Shown here: positions 18,158 to 27,148 of the stretch, one piece after another
How the letters are laid out: every line of letters begins with the position of its first letter
Numbering within the stretch: the first letter of the stretch is position 1
Assembly (NCBI RefSeq): GCF_005144865.1
Contig: NZ_SWFM01000005.1
Span: 1 to 64,000, forward strand
DNA from: Guptibacillus hwajinpoensis
GTDB lineage: Bacteria; Bacillota; Bacilli; Bacillales; Guptibacillaceae
DNA: 64,000 nt
Reading direction: 5' to 3'
Made by a program: the position numbers and the translations under genes
Notes under the pieces: model-generated
The model's input: only the letters and a program-made list of their open reading frames with translations
Databases searched by the model: none
Told to the model about the DNA's origin: nothing

Positions 18158-19897
18158 ATGGACTGGAAAAACGAATATCAACGATGGGCAACAGCGACTT
18201 CACTTGATGAGGAACTGAAAAGAGATCTTGAAGCTCTTAAAGGACAAGACAAAGCAATTGAGGATGCGTTCTATAAAAATCTTGAATTTGGAACAGGCGG
18301 TATGCGCGGTGAAATAGGACCGGGTACAAATCGGATGAATCTTTATACGATCCGCAAAGCGTCTGAAGGTCTTGCTCAATACATAGATGCACATGGTGAA
18401 GAATCAAAGAAACGCGGAGTAGCAATCGCGTATGATTCTCGTCACAAATCTCCTGAGTTCGCTATGGAAGCTGCAAAGACGCTTGCAACCCATGGCATTC
18501 AAACCTACGTATTTGAAGAGCTACGCCCCACTCCAGAGCTTTCATTTGCAGTAAGGAAGTTAAACGCCTACGCAGGTATCGTTATTACCGCAAGTCACAA
18601 TCCTCCCGAATACAATGGATATAAGGTATATGGTGAAGACGGTGGCCAGTTACCACCTAAAGCAGCAGCAGAAGTTATTTCCTACGTTGATGGTGTTGCG
18701 AATGAATTAGAAGTACAAGTTGATTCAGAACAGAAGCTGAAAGATAACGGACTTATTCAGATGATTGGAGCAGAAATTGATGCTCAGTATATCGAAGAGT
18801 TAAAAACGCTTCGAGTTAATAAGAAGCTTCTTGAAGAAATGGGAGACCAACTGAAAATTGTATTTACTCCATTACATGGAACAGCAAACCTTCCTGTACG
18901 TGAAGGTCTTAAAGCATACGGGTTTAACCAAGTAACAGTTGTAGAAGAGCAGGAGCTACCTGATCCTAACTTCTCAACAGTTTCTTCACCAAATCCAGAA
19001 GAGCACGCAGCATTTGAGCTAGCTATTAAGTATGGTGAGAAACAAGATGCTGATATTCTTCTAGCGACAGACCCTGATGCGGATCGTGTTGGGGTGGCGG
19101 TTAAGAATAGAGAAGGACAGTACGTGGTGCTTACAGGTAATCAAACCGGGGCTCTTTTGCTGAACTATATCATTACTCAAAAGAAAGAAAATGGCGAATT
19201 ACCAGAAAATGGTGCTGTTCTTAAAACAATTGTGACATCAGAGATTGGTCGCAAAATTGCGGAAGACAATGGGCTTACCTCTTATGATACATTGACTGGA
19301 TTTAAATTTATTGGAGAGAAAATTAAAGAATTTGAAACATCAGGTGAACATACCTTCTTATTTGGATATGAAGAAAGCTACGGTTACCTGGTTGGTGACT
19401 TTGTACGTGACAAAGATGCTGTACAGGCCTGTCTCGTAGCAGCCGAAGTAGCTGCTTTCTATAAATCAAAAGGAATGACGCTTTATGAAGGATTGCTTGA
19501 GGTATTTGAGCAATATGGTTATTATCAGGAAGGACTTGAGTCGTTAACGCTGAAGGGTAAAGAAGGGGCTGAAAAGATTGTTTCCCTGCTTTCTCAATTC
19601 CGCGAACAGCCACCGACTGAAGCAGCCGGCCTAAGGGTGGATAGCGTAGAGGATTACGAAAGTGGTGTAAGAACTTATTTGGAGAAAGAAGCCACCGAGA
19701 AAATCGATCTTCCAAAGTCCAATGTATTGAAATACAAACTAGAAGACGGATCATGGTTCTGTCTCCGCCCTTCAGGAACTGAACCTAAAGTTAAATTTTA
19801 CTTTGGCGTCAATAGTGACAATCTCGATAACAGTAAGAACAAACTTGATGAATTAAGAAAGTCTGTTATGAGTAAGGTTCACGACCGTTTGGGGTAA
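18158..19897 (+). CDS. pgcA: Phosphoglucomutase PgcA
   Basis: The 579-residue alpha-phosphohexomutase interconverts glucose 6-phosphate and glucose 1-phosphate. In Bacillus this feeds UDP-glucose and wall teichoic acid or glycolipid synthesis. The catalytic serine loop [11 protein letters not shown] is near 143, the metal loop DPDADRVG near 304 and the phosphate loop [12 protein letters not shown] near 537. ATG 18158 follows CAGGAGG; upstream frame extension lacks a site. B. subtilis pgcA (yhxB) lies close to yhcX as well. Confidence 0.94.
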   Translation: MDWKNEYQRWATATSLDEELKRDLEALKGQDKAIEDAFYKNLEFGTGGMRGEIGPGTNRMNLYTIRKASEGLAQYIDAHGEESKKRGVAIAYDSRHKSPEFAMEAAKTLATHGIQTYVFEELRPTPELSFAVRKLNAYAGIVITASHNPPEYNGYKVYGEDGGQLPPKAAAEVISYVDGVANELEVQVDSEQKLKDNGLIQMIGAEIDAQYIEELKTLRVNKKLLEEMGDQLKIVFTPLHGTANLPVREGLKAYGFNQVTVVEEQELPDPNFSTVSSPNPEEHAAFELAIKYGEKQDADILLATDPDADRVGVAVKNREGQYVVLTGNQTGALLLNYIITQKKENGELPENGAVLKTIVTSEIGRKIAEDNGLTSYDTLTGFKFIGEKIKEFETSGEHTFLFGYEESYGYLVGDFVRDKDAVQACLVAAEVAAFYKSKGMTLYEGLLEVFEQYGYYQEGLESLTLKGKEGAEKIVSLLSQFREQPPTEAAGLRVDSVEDYESGVRTYLEKEATEKIDLPKSNVLKYKLEDGSWFCLRPSGTEPKVKFYFGVNSDNLDNSKNKLDELRKSVMSKVHDRLG

Positions 19898-19912
19898 CAT
19901 AGTATTGTGAAA

Positions 19913-19946
19913 AAGAAAGCCAGGACGGATGTAATCCTGGCTTTTA
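19913..19946 (+). terminator. Terminator after pgcA
   Basis: AAAGCCAGGA / TCCTGGCTTTT hairpin. Confidence 0.85.
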
Positions 19947-19969
19947 ATTGAATCAGTAAACATAAAGAA

Positions 19970-20002
19970 AACCGGCTTTATCAGCCGGTTTTTCTATTAT
20001 TG
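19970..20002. terminator. Terminator of minus-strand small gene, bidirectional
   Basis: AAAACCGGCT / AGCCGGTTTT with T runs in both directions, overlapping the end of the small minus-strand gene. Confidence 0.8.
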
Positions 20003-20185
20003 GTGAAGTTGTTGTTTATTTAATTGATGTTCATATTCAGCTTTGTTCATACGAATGAGATTAAATACTTTGTCTTTCGTTTCGTTATCTAATTTCTCAA
20101 GAATTTTACCTGCTTTGTACTCGTTCGAGGTAACAATTTTTCGATAAATTTTTGATAACCGTTTATCATCTTCGGATAAATCCAA
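19997..20185 (-). CDS. Small hypothetical protein (62 aa), TTG start
   Basis: TTG at 20185 follows AAAAGGAGG at nine bases. The product is hydrophilic and helical (KIYRKIVTSNEYKAGKILEK) with a Gln/His-rich end. No membrane segment or known motif is visible. It converges on pgcA and diverges from the CstR-type repressor. The family is not recognised. The strong ribosome-binding site and terminator support it. Confidence 0.65.
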   Translation of the reverse strand: MDLSEDDKRLSKIYRKIVTSNEYKAGKILEKLDNETKDKVFNLIRMNKAEYEHQLNKQQLHQ

Positions 20186-20339
20186 AGGGCACTGCCTCCT
20201 TTTATTTACCTAAACCTTTTTCCTATCCTTAAATTACGATTTATTTTACAATATATGAAGAGAAGTAGCAAGAAATTAATTTATTTATGACAGAATATTT
20301 GAAAATTACTTTTTATATAATTCAATTAGGAGGATTATT

Positions 20340-20600
20340 ATGGAATATTCAAAAGAGATGAAAAACCGATTAAAGAGAGTAGAAGGTCAGATTAGAGGTG
20401 TTCTACGTATGATGGAAGAGGAAAAGGATTGTAAAGATGTAATAACTCAACTTTCTGCAAGCCGAACAGCGATAGATCGTACGATTGGATTAATTGTTGG
20501 ATCTAATCTTGAAGAATGCTTGCGTGAACAATTGAGTAAAGGTGAATCAACGGAGGATGTTGTGAAACAAGCCGTTGAACTTCTAGTTAAAAGTCGATAG
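20340..20600 (+). CDS. CstR-type persulfide-sensing repressor
   Basis: This is an 86-residue all-helical DUF156 (CsoR/RcnR/CstR) repressor. Cysteines sit at residues 31 and 60, the positions of the reactive pair in Staphylococcus aureus CstR. The metal-binding histidine of CsoR is replaced by Asn56 (VGSNLEEC). That pattern predicts a reactive-sulfur rather than copper sensor. The next genes, a membrane pseudogene and a TlpA-like thioredoxin, fit a thiol or sulfur module. The start has AGGAGG. The sensing assignment is inference from residues. Confidence 0.78.
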   Translation: MEYSKEMKNRLKRVEGQIRGVLRMMEEEKDCKDVITQLSASRTAIDRTIGLIVGSNLEECLREQLSKGESTEDVVKQAVELLVKSR

Positions 20601-20648
20601 CATTCGGATGTGTCTAAAAGTATAAGTCTGTGAAGGTGAAAAACGTTC

Positions 20649-21286
20649 ATGATTACTATCGGAAAAATTTCAGTTCCATAACAGTTTATATGGGCTGGGA
20701 TTGGTATAATTTGTGCACTAATGATGATTTATTTGCTTGAGAAAAAATGGTACAACCGTTCATTGGCATCTTCTATTGCATATGAGTCGGTGATTTTTTT
20801 TGTGCTTGTTTGGAAAGTAAGCCTATTGTTTTTCGATCCAACACTTGTTTTTAAAACTCCATTATCCCTTGTCTATTTTACTAAAGATAGCTATGGTTTT
20901 GTGATGGCAATCTTCTTAAGTGTAGGGCATGTTGGGTGGAATCTCGAAGCTACACGAGCGAAGAAACATTTTATTTCTATTAGTAATAGCGATAGAGCTA
21001 ACTTCAATCATTATTGCGGGATGTTCCTGGCTATATAATGATAAAAAGTATCTTGTTTATGCTTCTGCACGCGCTTCTTCTTGGTCTCTTACTTTTCACA
21101 AAACGATCCCAGTGGTTGTTTCTTGATCTTTTCCTCTGGGGAGGGATTCTATCTATCATTTTAGAATTTTACATTGGTGTGCCGATATTTCTAGGTCTAT
21201 CAAATTGGCAGTGGATTAATCTTATTACTGGCGGGTGTGCAGCTTTTATTCTACTTTACTTGCATATGAGGAGGAGCTACGAATGA
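20649..21286 (+). pseudogene. Broken membrane protein gene upstream of tlpA-like gene
   Basis: A continuous polytopic membrane protein can be read only by crossing frames. ATG 20649 runs ten codons to an in-frame TAA (20679-20681), then the same frame stays open to about 20962. The hydrophobic reading moves to the next frame near 20962 and again near 21045, both at A runs, and ends at TGA 21284-21286. That stop overlaps the next start as ATGA, as in an intact operon. The hydrophobic segments resemble membrane partners of TlpA proteins. Sequencing error is possible, but three lesions argue for decay. Confidence 0.7.
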
Positions 21287-21849
21287 AACGATCGCTTTTG
21301 GGAATAGTTGTCCTTATTACACTTTTCACTATTGGTGTAGTTTCTTCTAATACGAGCAAGTCAGAAAAAAGTGAAGACCAAGAATTAACAGCACAGGTCT
21401 CAGGAGAACAAGAAGTTGGAATAAACGAAGGAAATGTAGCTCCTGATTTTACATTATATTCATTAGAAGGGCAGGAAGTGAGCCTTTCAGATTTCAGGGG
21501 GAAAGTTGTTTTTGTGAATTTCTGGGCAACCTGGTGTCCGCCTTGTAAAGCAGAAATGCCTCATATGGAAGAATTCTATAAAGAAAACGCTGAAAAATAT
21601 GATGCAGAAATTCTTGCAGTAAATATTACGAGTGAGGAATCATCCTCCCTAATGGTCGAAGAATTCATTAAAGAATATGAGATTACGTTTCCTGTGCTTA
21701 TGGATACCAAAGGAGAACAAGCAAAAACTTTTGCAACAATTACAATTCCTACTACGTATGTGATTGACAAAAATGGTATAATAATGAAAATACTAGTTGG
21801 ACCAATGAGTAAAGAACGGATGATTAAACTAGCATCTTCTACTGAATAG
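21283..21849 (+). CDS. TlpA/ResA-like membrane-anchored thioredoxin
   Basis: The 188-residue protein has an N-terminal signal anchor (residues 5-22), a short acidic linker and a thioredoxin domain with WATWCPPC (cysteines near 85 and 88). The cis-proline loop is TIPTTYVID. Such proteins reduce extracytoplasmic disulfides, as ResA does in cytochrome c maturation. ATG 21283 is in an ATGA overlap with the broken gene and has GAGGAG upstream. With its membrane partner disrupted, the source of electrons is unclear. Confidence 0.85.
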   Translation: MKRSLLGIVVLITLFTIGVVSSNTSKSEKSEDQELTAQVSGEQEVGINEGNVAPDFTLYSLEGQEVSLSDFRGKVVFVNFWATWCPPCKAEMPHMEEFYKENAEKYDAEILAVNITSEESSSLMVEEFIKEYEITFPVLMDTKGEQAKTFATITIPTTYVIDKNGIIMKILVGPMSKERMIKLASSTE

Positions 21850-21970
21850 AAGGTGCTAATAACTGATGGATAGCGACTGATCGTTCGTTTTATAGAACGA
21901 ATATTGTCGAAAATTGTTAATTTAAATTATAAAAAGAACAGGTAGGGGTGTAAAAGGAGGGAAGTTGGCA

Positions 21971-22156
21971 GTGACAAGTTTAGCATCTGGAATTATGCTG
22001 CTATTCATACTGGGGTTTGTTCAATACAGTTGGTTATATGAACCAATCAACGGGGTAGCAATTGATTTTCAATCAAAGTGGTCTTATTATATTATTTCTA
22101 CTACTTTAGGGGTTCTTGTTGGTTATTTAATTACGACTGGATTGCATTTTTCTTAG
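21971..22156 (+). CDS. Small two-helix membrane protein (61 aa)
   Basis: Two hydrophobic segments are visible (about 5-20 and 40-56), with a polar loop containing INGVAIDFQSKW. AAAGGAGGG precedes both a TTG (21965) and a GTG (21971). I chose the GTG for spacing. No family recognised. The gene has its own terminator, so it is probably expressed alone. Confidence 0.6.
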   Translation: MTSLASGIMLLFILGFVQYSWLYEPINGVAIDFQSKWSYYIISTTLGVLVGYLITTGLHFS

Positions 22157-22157
22157 G

Positions 22158-22193
22158 GAAGAAAGCCTACTGATTCTAGTAGGCTTTCTTTCA
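22158..22193 (+). terminator. Terminator
   Basis: GAAAGCCTACT / AGTAGGCTTTC hairpin with T-rich tail. Confidence 0.88.
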
Positions 22194-22233
22194 ATGCTAA
22201 TGCAGTTCATAAATTGTATAGTCTCTTTTCGTA

Positions 22234-22400
22234 TACTTTTGTTGCTATAAGCGTGGGTTAATTTCCGCTCCAGGATGCTCGCTTTCCGCGAGGCGGGTGG
22301 TGAGCATCCTTCCGTTCCAATTAGCTAAGTGTGGTTTTTTATATAAAAATTCTTTCAAAAGCAGCAATCTTTTAGGAAAGAGCCATTGTAAATGAGGATA
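22234..22400 (+). repeat. Repeat family R2, copy A (core deleted)
   Basis: The segment aligns with the reverse complement of 56415-56645. Shared parts are TTAATTTCCGCTCCAGGATG, GCTCGCTTTCCGCG, GAGCATCCTTCCG, CCAATTAGCTAAG and, further out, CTTTTAGGAAAGAGCCATT. Relative to the other copy about 75 bp of the hairpin core are missing, leaving a short GGATGCTC / GAGCATCC stem. It contains no ORF. Confidence 0.8.
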
Positions 22401-22410
22401 TGTTAATGTT

Positions 22411-22447
22411 CATCGCCCACCATTTTTCATCCTGTGGGCGATTTTTA
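22411..22447 (+). terminator. Orphan terminator-like hairpin
   Basis: TCGCCCAC pairs with GTGGGCGA and is followed by TTTTTA. No gene ends here; it lies between repeat R2 and the channel gene. Confidence 0.6.
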
Positions 22448-22554
22448 TATTATATTAGAAAGGAAATGAGCTATTATAGATGTTGGACTGCCATAATGGT
22501 AGGGGGAGAGACGAATGTCTATTCTAATAACCTATGCAAAGGAGAAATTACGTA

Positions 22555-23637
22555 ATGGAGTTTTTAGAGGTTGATAACAAATGGCTTCAATTAGGAATCG
22601 CACTAGGAATTTTCCTTCTGTTTCTCATCATGCGGAAAATTTTCGCGAAATATATCTTTACGTTGTTTCTCAAAATCAGTAGAAAGTCTTCTAACGAGTT
22701 CTTTACGCATTTATTCCTAGCTTTTGAAAGACCAACCCGAATGCTTTTTGTCATTATTGGTTTATATATTTCTGTTCGATATGTACCGTTTTGGAATCAT
22801 CATAATGATATTTTCCTTCAAATCATGCGTTCTTCTCTCATCTTTCTTGCATCATGGGGGTTGTATAATCTATCTTCTGCATCTTCGTTGTTTTTCAACA
22901 CAGTCAATGATAAATACAATTTGAAAATTGATCAGTTGCTCATCCCATTTCTATCTAAGACGATTCGTTTCTTAATTGTAGCAATGACCTTCAGTGTTAT
23001 TGCAGGTGAGTTTGATTACGATGTGAATGGATTTATTACAGGGCTTGGTCTTGGTGGTCTTGCCTTTGCACTTGCTGCAAAAGAAACAATTGAGAACTTC
23101 TTCGGCGGTATCGTCATTATTACAGAGAAACCGTTCTCGATTGGGGAATGGATCAAAACGCCTAGTGTTGAGGGTGTAGTTGAGGATATCACATTTAGAA
23201 GTACAAAAATTCGTACATTTGCTCAGGCGCTTGTTACCGTACCAAATGCGAGATTAGCAAATGAAAATATTACAAACTGGTCGAAGATGGGCAAACGTCA
23301 AATTACGTTTCATCTTGGTGTAACGTATGATACACCATCTGAACGGCTCGAAACCTGCATTAATCGTATCGAGAAGATGCTTCGAGATCATGACGATATT
23401 CATCCTGAAACTATTTTTGTATCCTTTGATGAGTTCAATCACAGTAGTCTTGATATCTTCTTATACTTCTTTACAAATACGACTACATGGGGTGACTTCT
23501 TAAGTGTGAAGCAGGATGTGAACTTTAAGATTATGAGAATACTTGAAGAAGAGCAAGTCTCCTTTGCATTTCCCACTCAAACACTTCATCTCGAGAATAC
23601 ATCTTCTAACAAAGAAGAAGAGAAAGTATATAACTAA
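22555..23637 (+). CDS. MscS-family mechanosensitive channel
   Basis: The 360-residue protein has about four to five N-terminal membrane helices and a C-terminal MscS beta and alpha/beta domain. GLGLGGLAFALAAKETIENFFGGI near residues 165-190 is the pore helix and hinge. It should gate on membrane tension during hypo-osmotic shock. It resembles the B. subtilis YhdY/YkuT group; which one is not decided. ATG 22555 has AAAGGAG upstream. A strong bidirectional terminator follows. Confidence 0.88.
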   Translation: MEFLEVDNKWLQLGIALGIFLLFLIMRKIFAKYIFTLFLKISRKSSNEFFTHLFLAFERPTRMLFVIIGLYISVRYVPFWNHHNDIFLQIMRSSLIFLASWGLYNLSSASSLFFNTVNDKYNLKIDQLLIPFLSKTIRFLIVAMTFSVIAGEFDYDVNGFITGLGLGGLAFALAAKETIENFFGGIVIITEKPFSIGEWIKTPSVEGVVEDITFRSTKIRTFAQALVTVPNARLANENITNWSKMGKRQITFHLGVTYDTPSERLETCINRIEKMLRDHDDIHPETIFVSFDEFNHSSLDIFLYFFTNTTTWGDFLSVKQDVNFKIMRILEEEQVSFAFPTQTLHLENTSSNKEEEKVYN

Positions 23638-23641
23638 ATTT

Positions 23642-23676
23642 AAGACAGGTCCTTCAATGAAGGGCCTGTCTTTTCA
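23642..23676. terminator. Bidirectional terminator
   Basis: AAGACAGG-CCTTCA pairs with TGAAGG-CCTGTCTT between convergent genes. Confidence 0.88.
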
Positions 23677-24645
23677 TTATGCACTTTTACTTTCAATAGC
23701 ACCTTTATTTGGTTTACTAGCTGTAGTTTTCTTACTCCAAATTGTCGCAAGAATTGGTCCTGATAAATTATGCCAAACACTAAAAATCGCGCTTGGTACG
23801 GCGGCGATTGGGTTAAAGTGAGCCGCAGCCAGTGCTGCACCAAGTCCGGAATTTTGCATACCAACTTCGATCGAAATAGCGCGCTGATCGGATTCCTTCA
23901 AACGGAGTATCTTTGCAAGCCAGTAGCCTATGAGAAGCCCAAGAAGATTGTGAAGAATAACGATTGAAAAAATAATTAGACCAGTCTCAGCAATTCGATC
24001 CTTACTTGCCCCAATCACTGCGGCTACGATTGCAACGATAGAAATAACAGAAATAAGAGGGAGAGCTTTAACGCTTTGCTCCACTCTTTCTTTAAATATT
24101 AATTTAACAAAAAAACCAAGTGTAATTGGAATAACGACCATTTGAAAAATGGAGAGAAAAAGATCACCTGCTGAAACTGGTAACCATTGACTAGCTAATA
24201 ATAATACGAGTGAAGGCGTTAATAGTGGTGCAAGCAGAGTAGAAACTGCTGTAATGGCTACTGACAGAGCTGTATTCCCTTTGGCAAGGTATGTCATGAC
24301 ATTAGAAGCTGTTCCGCCTGGACAGCATCCTACTAGTATAACGCCAACTGCTACTTCTGGAGGTAATTGAAACACAACGGCAAGTCCATAAGCAAGGAGC
24401 GGCATAATAATAAATTGAGCAGCTACACCAATCGCAACGCTTTTAGGTTGTTTAACCACTCCTTTAAAATCACTTCCTGACAAGGTCATACCCATACCAA
24501 ACATAATAATACCAAGCAAAATCGTTATGTAGGACGTGATCCATGTAAAACCTTCTGGGAAAAGATACCCGAGCACAGCAAAGAGAAGAACCCATACTGC
24601 AAATGTATTTCCTGCAAATCGACTGGCATTTTCAAGTAGCTTCAA
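23677..24645 (-). CDS. Bile acid:sodium symporter (BASS) family transporter
   Basis: The 322-residue protein has about nine or ten membrane helices. GCCPGGTASNVMTYLAKG near residues 107-124 and EVGMQNSGLGAALAAAHF near 262-279 are the two conserved crossing-helix motifs of sodium-coupled BASS carriers. B. subtilis YocS is similar. The substrate is unknown, perhaps an organic acid such as pantoate or a 2-keto acid. The start is TTG 24645 with GGGAG upstream. It diverges from spoVR. Confidence 0.85.
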   Translation of the reverse strand: MKLLENASRFAGNTFAVWVLLFAVLGYLFPEGFTWITSYITILLGIIMFGMGMTLSGSDFKGVVKQPKSVAIGVAAQFIIMPLLAYGLAVVFQLPPEVAVGVILVGCCPGGTASNVMTYLAKGNTALSVAITAVSTLLAPLLTPSLVLLLASQWLPVSAGDLFLSIFQMVVIPITLGFFVKLIFKERVEQSVKALPLISVISIVAIVAAVIGASKDRIAETGLIIFSIVILHNLLGLLIGYWLAKILRLKESDQRAISIEVGMQNSGLGAALAAAHFNPIAAVPSAIFSVWHNLSGPILATIWSKKTTASKPNKGAIESKSA

Positions 24646-24750
24646 ATCATCAACTCCCTTACAAAATTTATCCTTGATTATACTCTTAATAATAGAATTT
24701 TCAATAGATTTAAAAAATGCTGTTAAGTAGCTTGTTTTTAATCCCTCTAA

Positions 24751-24779
24751 TCATGAACCTACCTGTCCGGTCATACATA
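24751..24779 (+). promoter_or_regulatory. Candidate sigma-E promoter of spoVR
   Basis: TCATGAA (24751-24757), 14 nt, CATACATA (24772-24779). Good match to sigma-E boxes, and B. subtilis spoVR is sigma-E dependent. Confidence 0.5.
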
Positions 24780-24809
24780 TTAGTAAGCAATCCTTTAGGA
24801 GGGAATGAC

Positions 24810-26213
24810 ATGACTACAGAGAAAGAAATTTTTTTCGCTATTGAAGAGATTACAGAGATAGCGAAAGGATTTGGGCTTGATTATTATCCTATGCGTTATG
24901 AGATTTGTCCTGCAGATATTATTTATACGTTCGGTGCTTATGGAATGCCTACGCGCTTTTCACATTGGAGTTTCGGTAAACAATTTCATAAAATGAAACT
25001 TCAATATGACCTTGGCTTAAGCAAAATTTACGAACTAGTTATTAATTCTGATCCCTGTTATGCGTTTCTGTTAGATACAAACAGTTTAATTCAGAATAAG
25101 CTTATTATTGCTCATGTACTTGCTCACTGCGATTTCTTTAAAAATAATGTTCGGTTCTCTAATACGAGGAGAGATATGGTTGAAAGCATGACTGCAACTG
25201 CTGAACGTGTTGCTTACTATGAACATCATTATGGTAAAGAGGAAGTAGAAAATTTCTTGGACGCTGTGCTCTCGATTCAAGAGCATATTGATCCATCCAT
25301 TATGCGACCGAGATTAACTTACAGTACTGACGCAAATGATGTACCGTCAGTAAGGCCTGACTCTCCATATAATGATTTATGGTCACTTGATAAAGAAGGT
25401 ATGAAGGACGAGCCAGCTCCAAAAAAGAAGAAGAAGTTTCCACCTCATCCCGAGAAGGATCTTTTGCTATTCATACAAGAAAACAGTACTGAACTAGAAG
25501 ATTGGCAAAGGGACATTATGACTATGATGCGTGAGGAAATGCTTTATTTCTGGCCACAACTTGAAACAAAGATCATGAATGAAGGATGGGCGAGTTATTG
25601 GCATCAACGCATTTTACGAGAAATGGATTTAACAACAGATGAAGCGATAGAGTTTGCTTCCCTTAATGCGAATGTTGTTCAGCCTTCCAAAACGCGTATT
25701 AATCCTTATTACCTTGGACTTAAAATCTTTGAACATATTGAAGAAGTATACGATAATCCAACGGAAGAAATGAAGCGAAGAGGGTTTATGCCTGGTGGTG
25801 GCAGAGAGAAAATGTTTGAGGTTCGTGAAGTAGAAGCGGATATTTCGTTTATTCGAAATTACTTAACCAAAGATCTTGTGTATAGAGAAGACTTATATTT
25901 ATTCCAGAAGAAAGGTCGTGACTACAAAATAGTTGATAAAGAATGGGAACACATTCGAGATCAACTTGTTACGATGAGAGTGAACGGAGGCTTCCCATAT
26001 TTAACGGTTACAGATGGGAATTACATGAAAGCTGGAGAGATGTACGTGCATCATTCATTTGAAGATACTGAACTTGACCTCCAATATTTAGAACGAGTTC
26101 TGCCATACATTCATCAATTGTGGGGCCGTCCTGTTCATATGGAAACGAGAGTAGAGGATAAAGAAGTATTATTTTCTTATGACGGAAAGAAATTGCACCG
26201 GAGATACTTATAG
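24810..26213 (+). CDS. spoVR: Stage V sporulation protein R
   Basis: The 467-residue product matches SpoVR in length. It has the conserved start with [20 protein letters not shown], a central [31 protein letters not shown] block and [12 protein letters not shown]. SpoVR is needed for spore cortex formation in B. subtilis; its biochemical activity is unclear. ATG 24810 is preceded by AGGAGGG. The upstream frame extension contains the promoter and is not translated. Confidence 0.94.
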   Translation: MTTEKEIFFAIEEITEIAKGFGLDYYPMRYEICPADIIYTFGAYGMPTRFSHWSFGKQFHKMKLQYDLGLSKIYELVINSDPCYAFLLDTNSLIQNKLIIAHVLAHCDFFKNNVRFSNTRRDMVESMTATAERVAYYEHHYGKEEVENFLDAVLSIQEHIDPSIMRPRLTYSTDANDVPSVRPDSPYNDLWSLDKEGMKDEPAPKKKKKFPPHPEKDLLLFIQENSTELEDWQRDIMTMMREEMLYFWPQLETKIMNEGWASYWHQRILREMDLTTDEAIEFASLNANVVQPSKTRINPYYLGLKIFEHIEEVYDNPTEEMKRRGFMPGGGREKMFEVREVEADISFIRNYLTKDLVYREDLYLFQKKGRDYKIVDKEWEHIRDQLVTMRVNGGFPYLTVTDGNYMKAGEMYVHHSFEDTELDLQYLERVLPYIHQLWGRPVHMETRVEDKEVLFSYDGKKLHRRYL

Positions 26214-26216
26214 AAG

Positions 26217-26792
26217 ATGGATGTTATTTCTGATTTAACAGATCATTTCTGGAGTTATATTGTATTCATTAGTGTTGCAGGGGCACTTGGCGGTGTTGGT
26301 AATGTTCTTATGTCTGGAGAATTCCAACCCTGGCGAAAGATTGTTAATCAACAATCTAAGACGATTCATTATAGCATTGGATCGTTGAAGGAGCCCTTCA
26401 TTGGGGCGGTAGGGGGAATATTAACCACACTTTTGTTTATTGAGAGTGGGACTGGACAATATTTATTATATCTCTCAATGTTAACAGGATTTGGGAGTAG
26501 TGCTTTTTTAAAAAGGTACATTGATCAGAAAACAAATCAAATTATTGAGGAAAGTAACATTAAAATTAATGGGGAAAACATTCAAACATATCAACTAACA
26601 GATGAACATTCTACAACTCCAGTTGTAAAAGGAGTCATGTCACAGCCCCCTGTTTATTTAACAGAAGAGGAGGTAAATCGCCTCACTTTGCTTCAGTGCA
26701 ATTTAGCTGAATCAATCGGGCCAAGAGAAGCAAAAGTTTTTCAGTCAGAAATCAATGCGTTACTGAATAACGGAAGACAGCGAGCGTTTTAG
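26217..26792 (+). CDS. Hypothetical membrane protein (191 aa)
   Basis: Two or three N-terminal hydrophobic segments (about 13-33, 60-77 and 82-98) precede a soluble C-terminal half with PPVYLTEEEVNRLTLLQ. It starts 3 nt after spoVR and probably shares its transcript, which hints at sporulation-time expression. The start has only a weak GGAGA site. Family not recognised. A very long terminator hairpin follows. Confidence 0.65.
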   Translation: MDVISDLTDHFWSYIVFISVAGALGGVGNVLMSGEFQPWRKIVNQQSKTIHYSIGSLKEPFIGAVGGILTTLLFIESGTGQYLLYLSMLTGFGSSAFLKRYIDQKTNQIIEESNIKINGENIQTYQLTDEHSTTPVVKGVMSQPPVYLTEEEVNRLTLLQCNLAESIGPREAKVFQSEINALLNNGRQRAF

Positions 26793-26812
26793 TTCTATGC
26801 AACTGTTTAATT

Positions 26813-26864
26813 TTATACAAAATAGAAGGAGCTGATTATTTCAGCTCCTTCTATTTTGTATAAA
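26813..26864 (+). terminator. Long perfect terminator hairpin
   Basis: A stem of about 23 bp, from TTATACAAAATAGAAGGAGC to its complement, has a 5-nt loop. It may act in both directions. Confidence 0.85.
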
Positions 26865-26971
26865 TGGATATATAGGTATTTCATTTTGGACATGCTTTCA
26901 TATAAACTAGAAGGAGTATCAAGAATAGAACGTGTGAAGATTCTCAATAATGGATGATATAGGAAAAGAGA

Positions 26972-26999
26972 TTGACACTTACCTTATTTGAGTTAAGAT
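26972..26999 (+). promoter_or_regulatory. Sigma-A promoter of ktrB
   Basis: TTGACA (26972-26977), 16 nt, TAAGAT (26994-26999). Initiation near 27006 gives a leader of about 140 nt. Confidence 0.65.
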
Positions 27000-27005
27000 A
27001 GGGAT

Positions 27006-27148
27006 GGTGATTATCTAATCTTTAAGGGGCAGTAGAACCTTTACCTCAAAACAGGTGAGGCAACTGCCCCTTTAAGTCCTATATATTAAGCTAACCAATA
27101 GAGGGAATAAAGCCCCTCAAACCAAGGTTTCACTATTATGAAAAGGCT
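27006..27148 (+). promoter_or_regulatory. Structured leader of ktrB, possible riboswitch
   Basis: AAGGGGCAGT (27024-27033) pairs perfectly with ACTGCCCCTT (27063-27072), with an inner CCTC/GAGG helix. The six bases AGGGGC can instead pair with a second GCCCCT at 27112-27117 close to the start codon. That is the layout of two exclusive folds. There is no T run, so control would be translational. It does not match the ydaO c-di-AMP riboswitch as I know it. Function is inferred. Confidence 0.45.

Noticed and set aside
27006..27148. ydaO c-di-AMP riboswitch before ktrB
   Set aside because: The conserved ydaO sequence blocks are not seen and the leader is too simple, so it is reported only as an unassigned structured leader.
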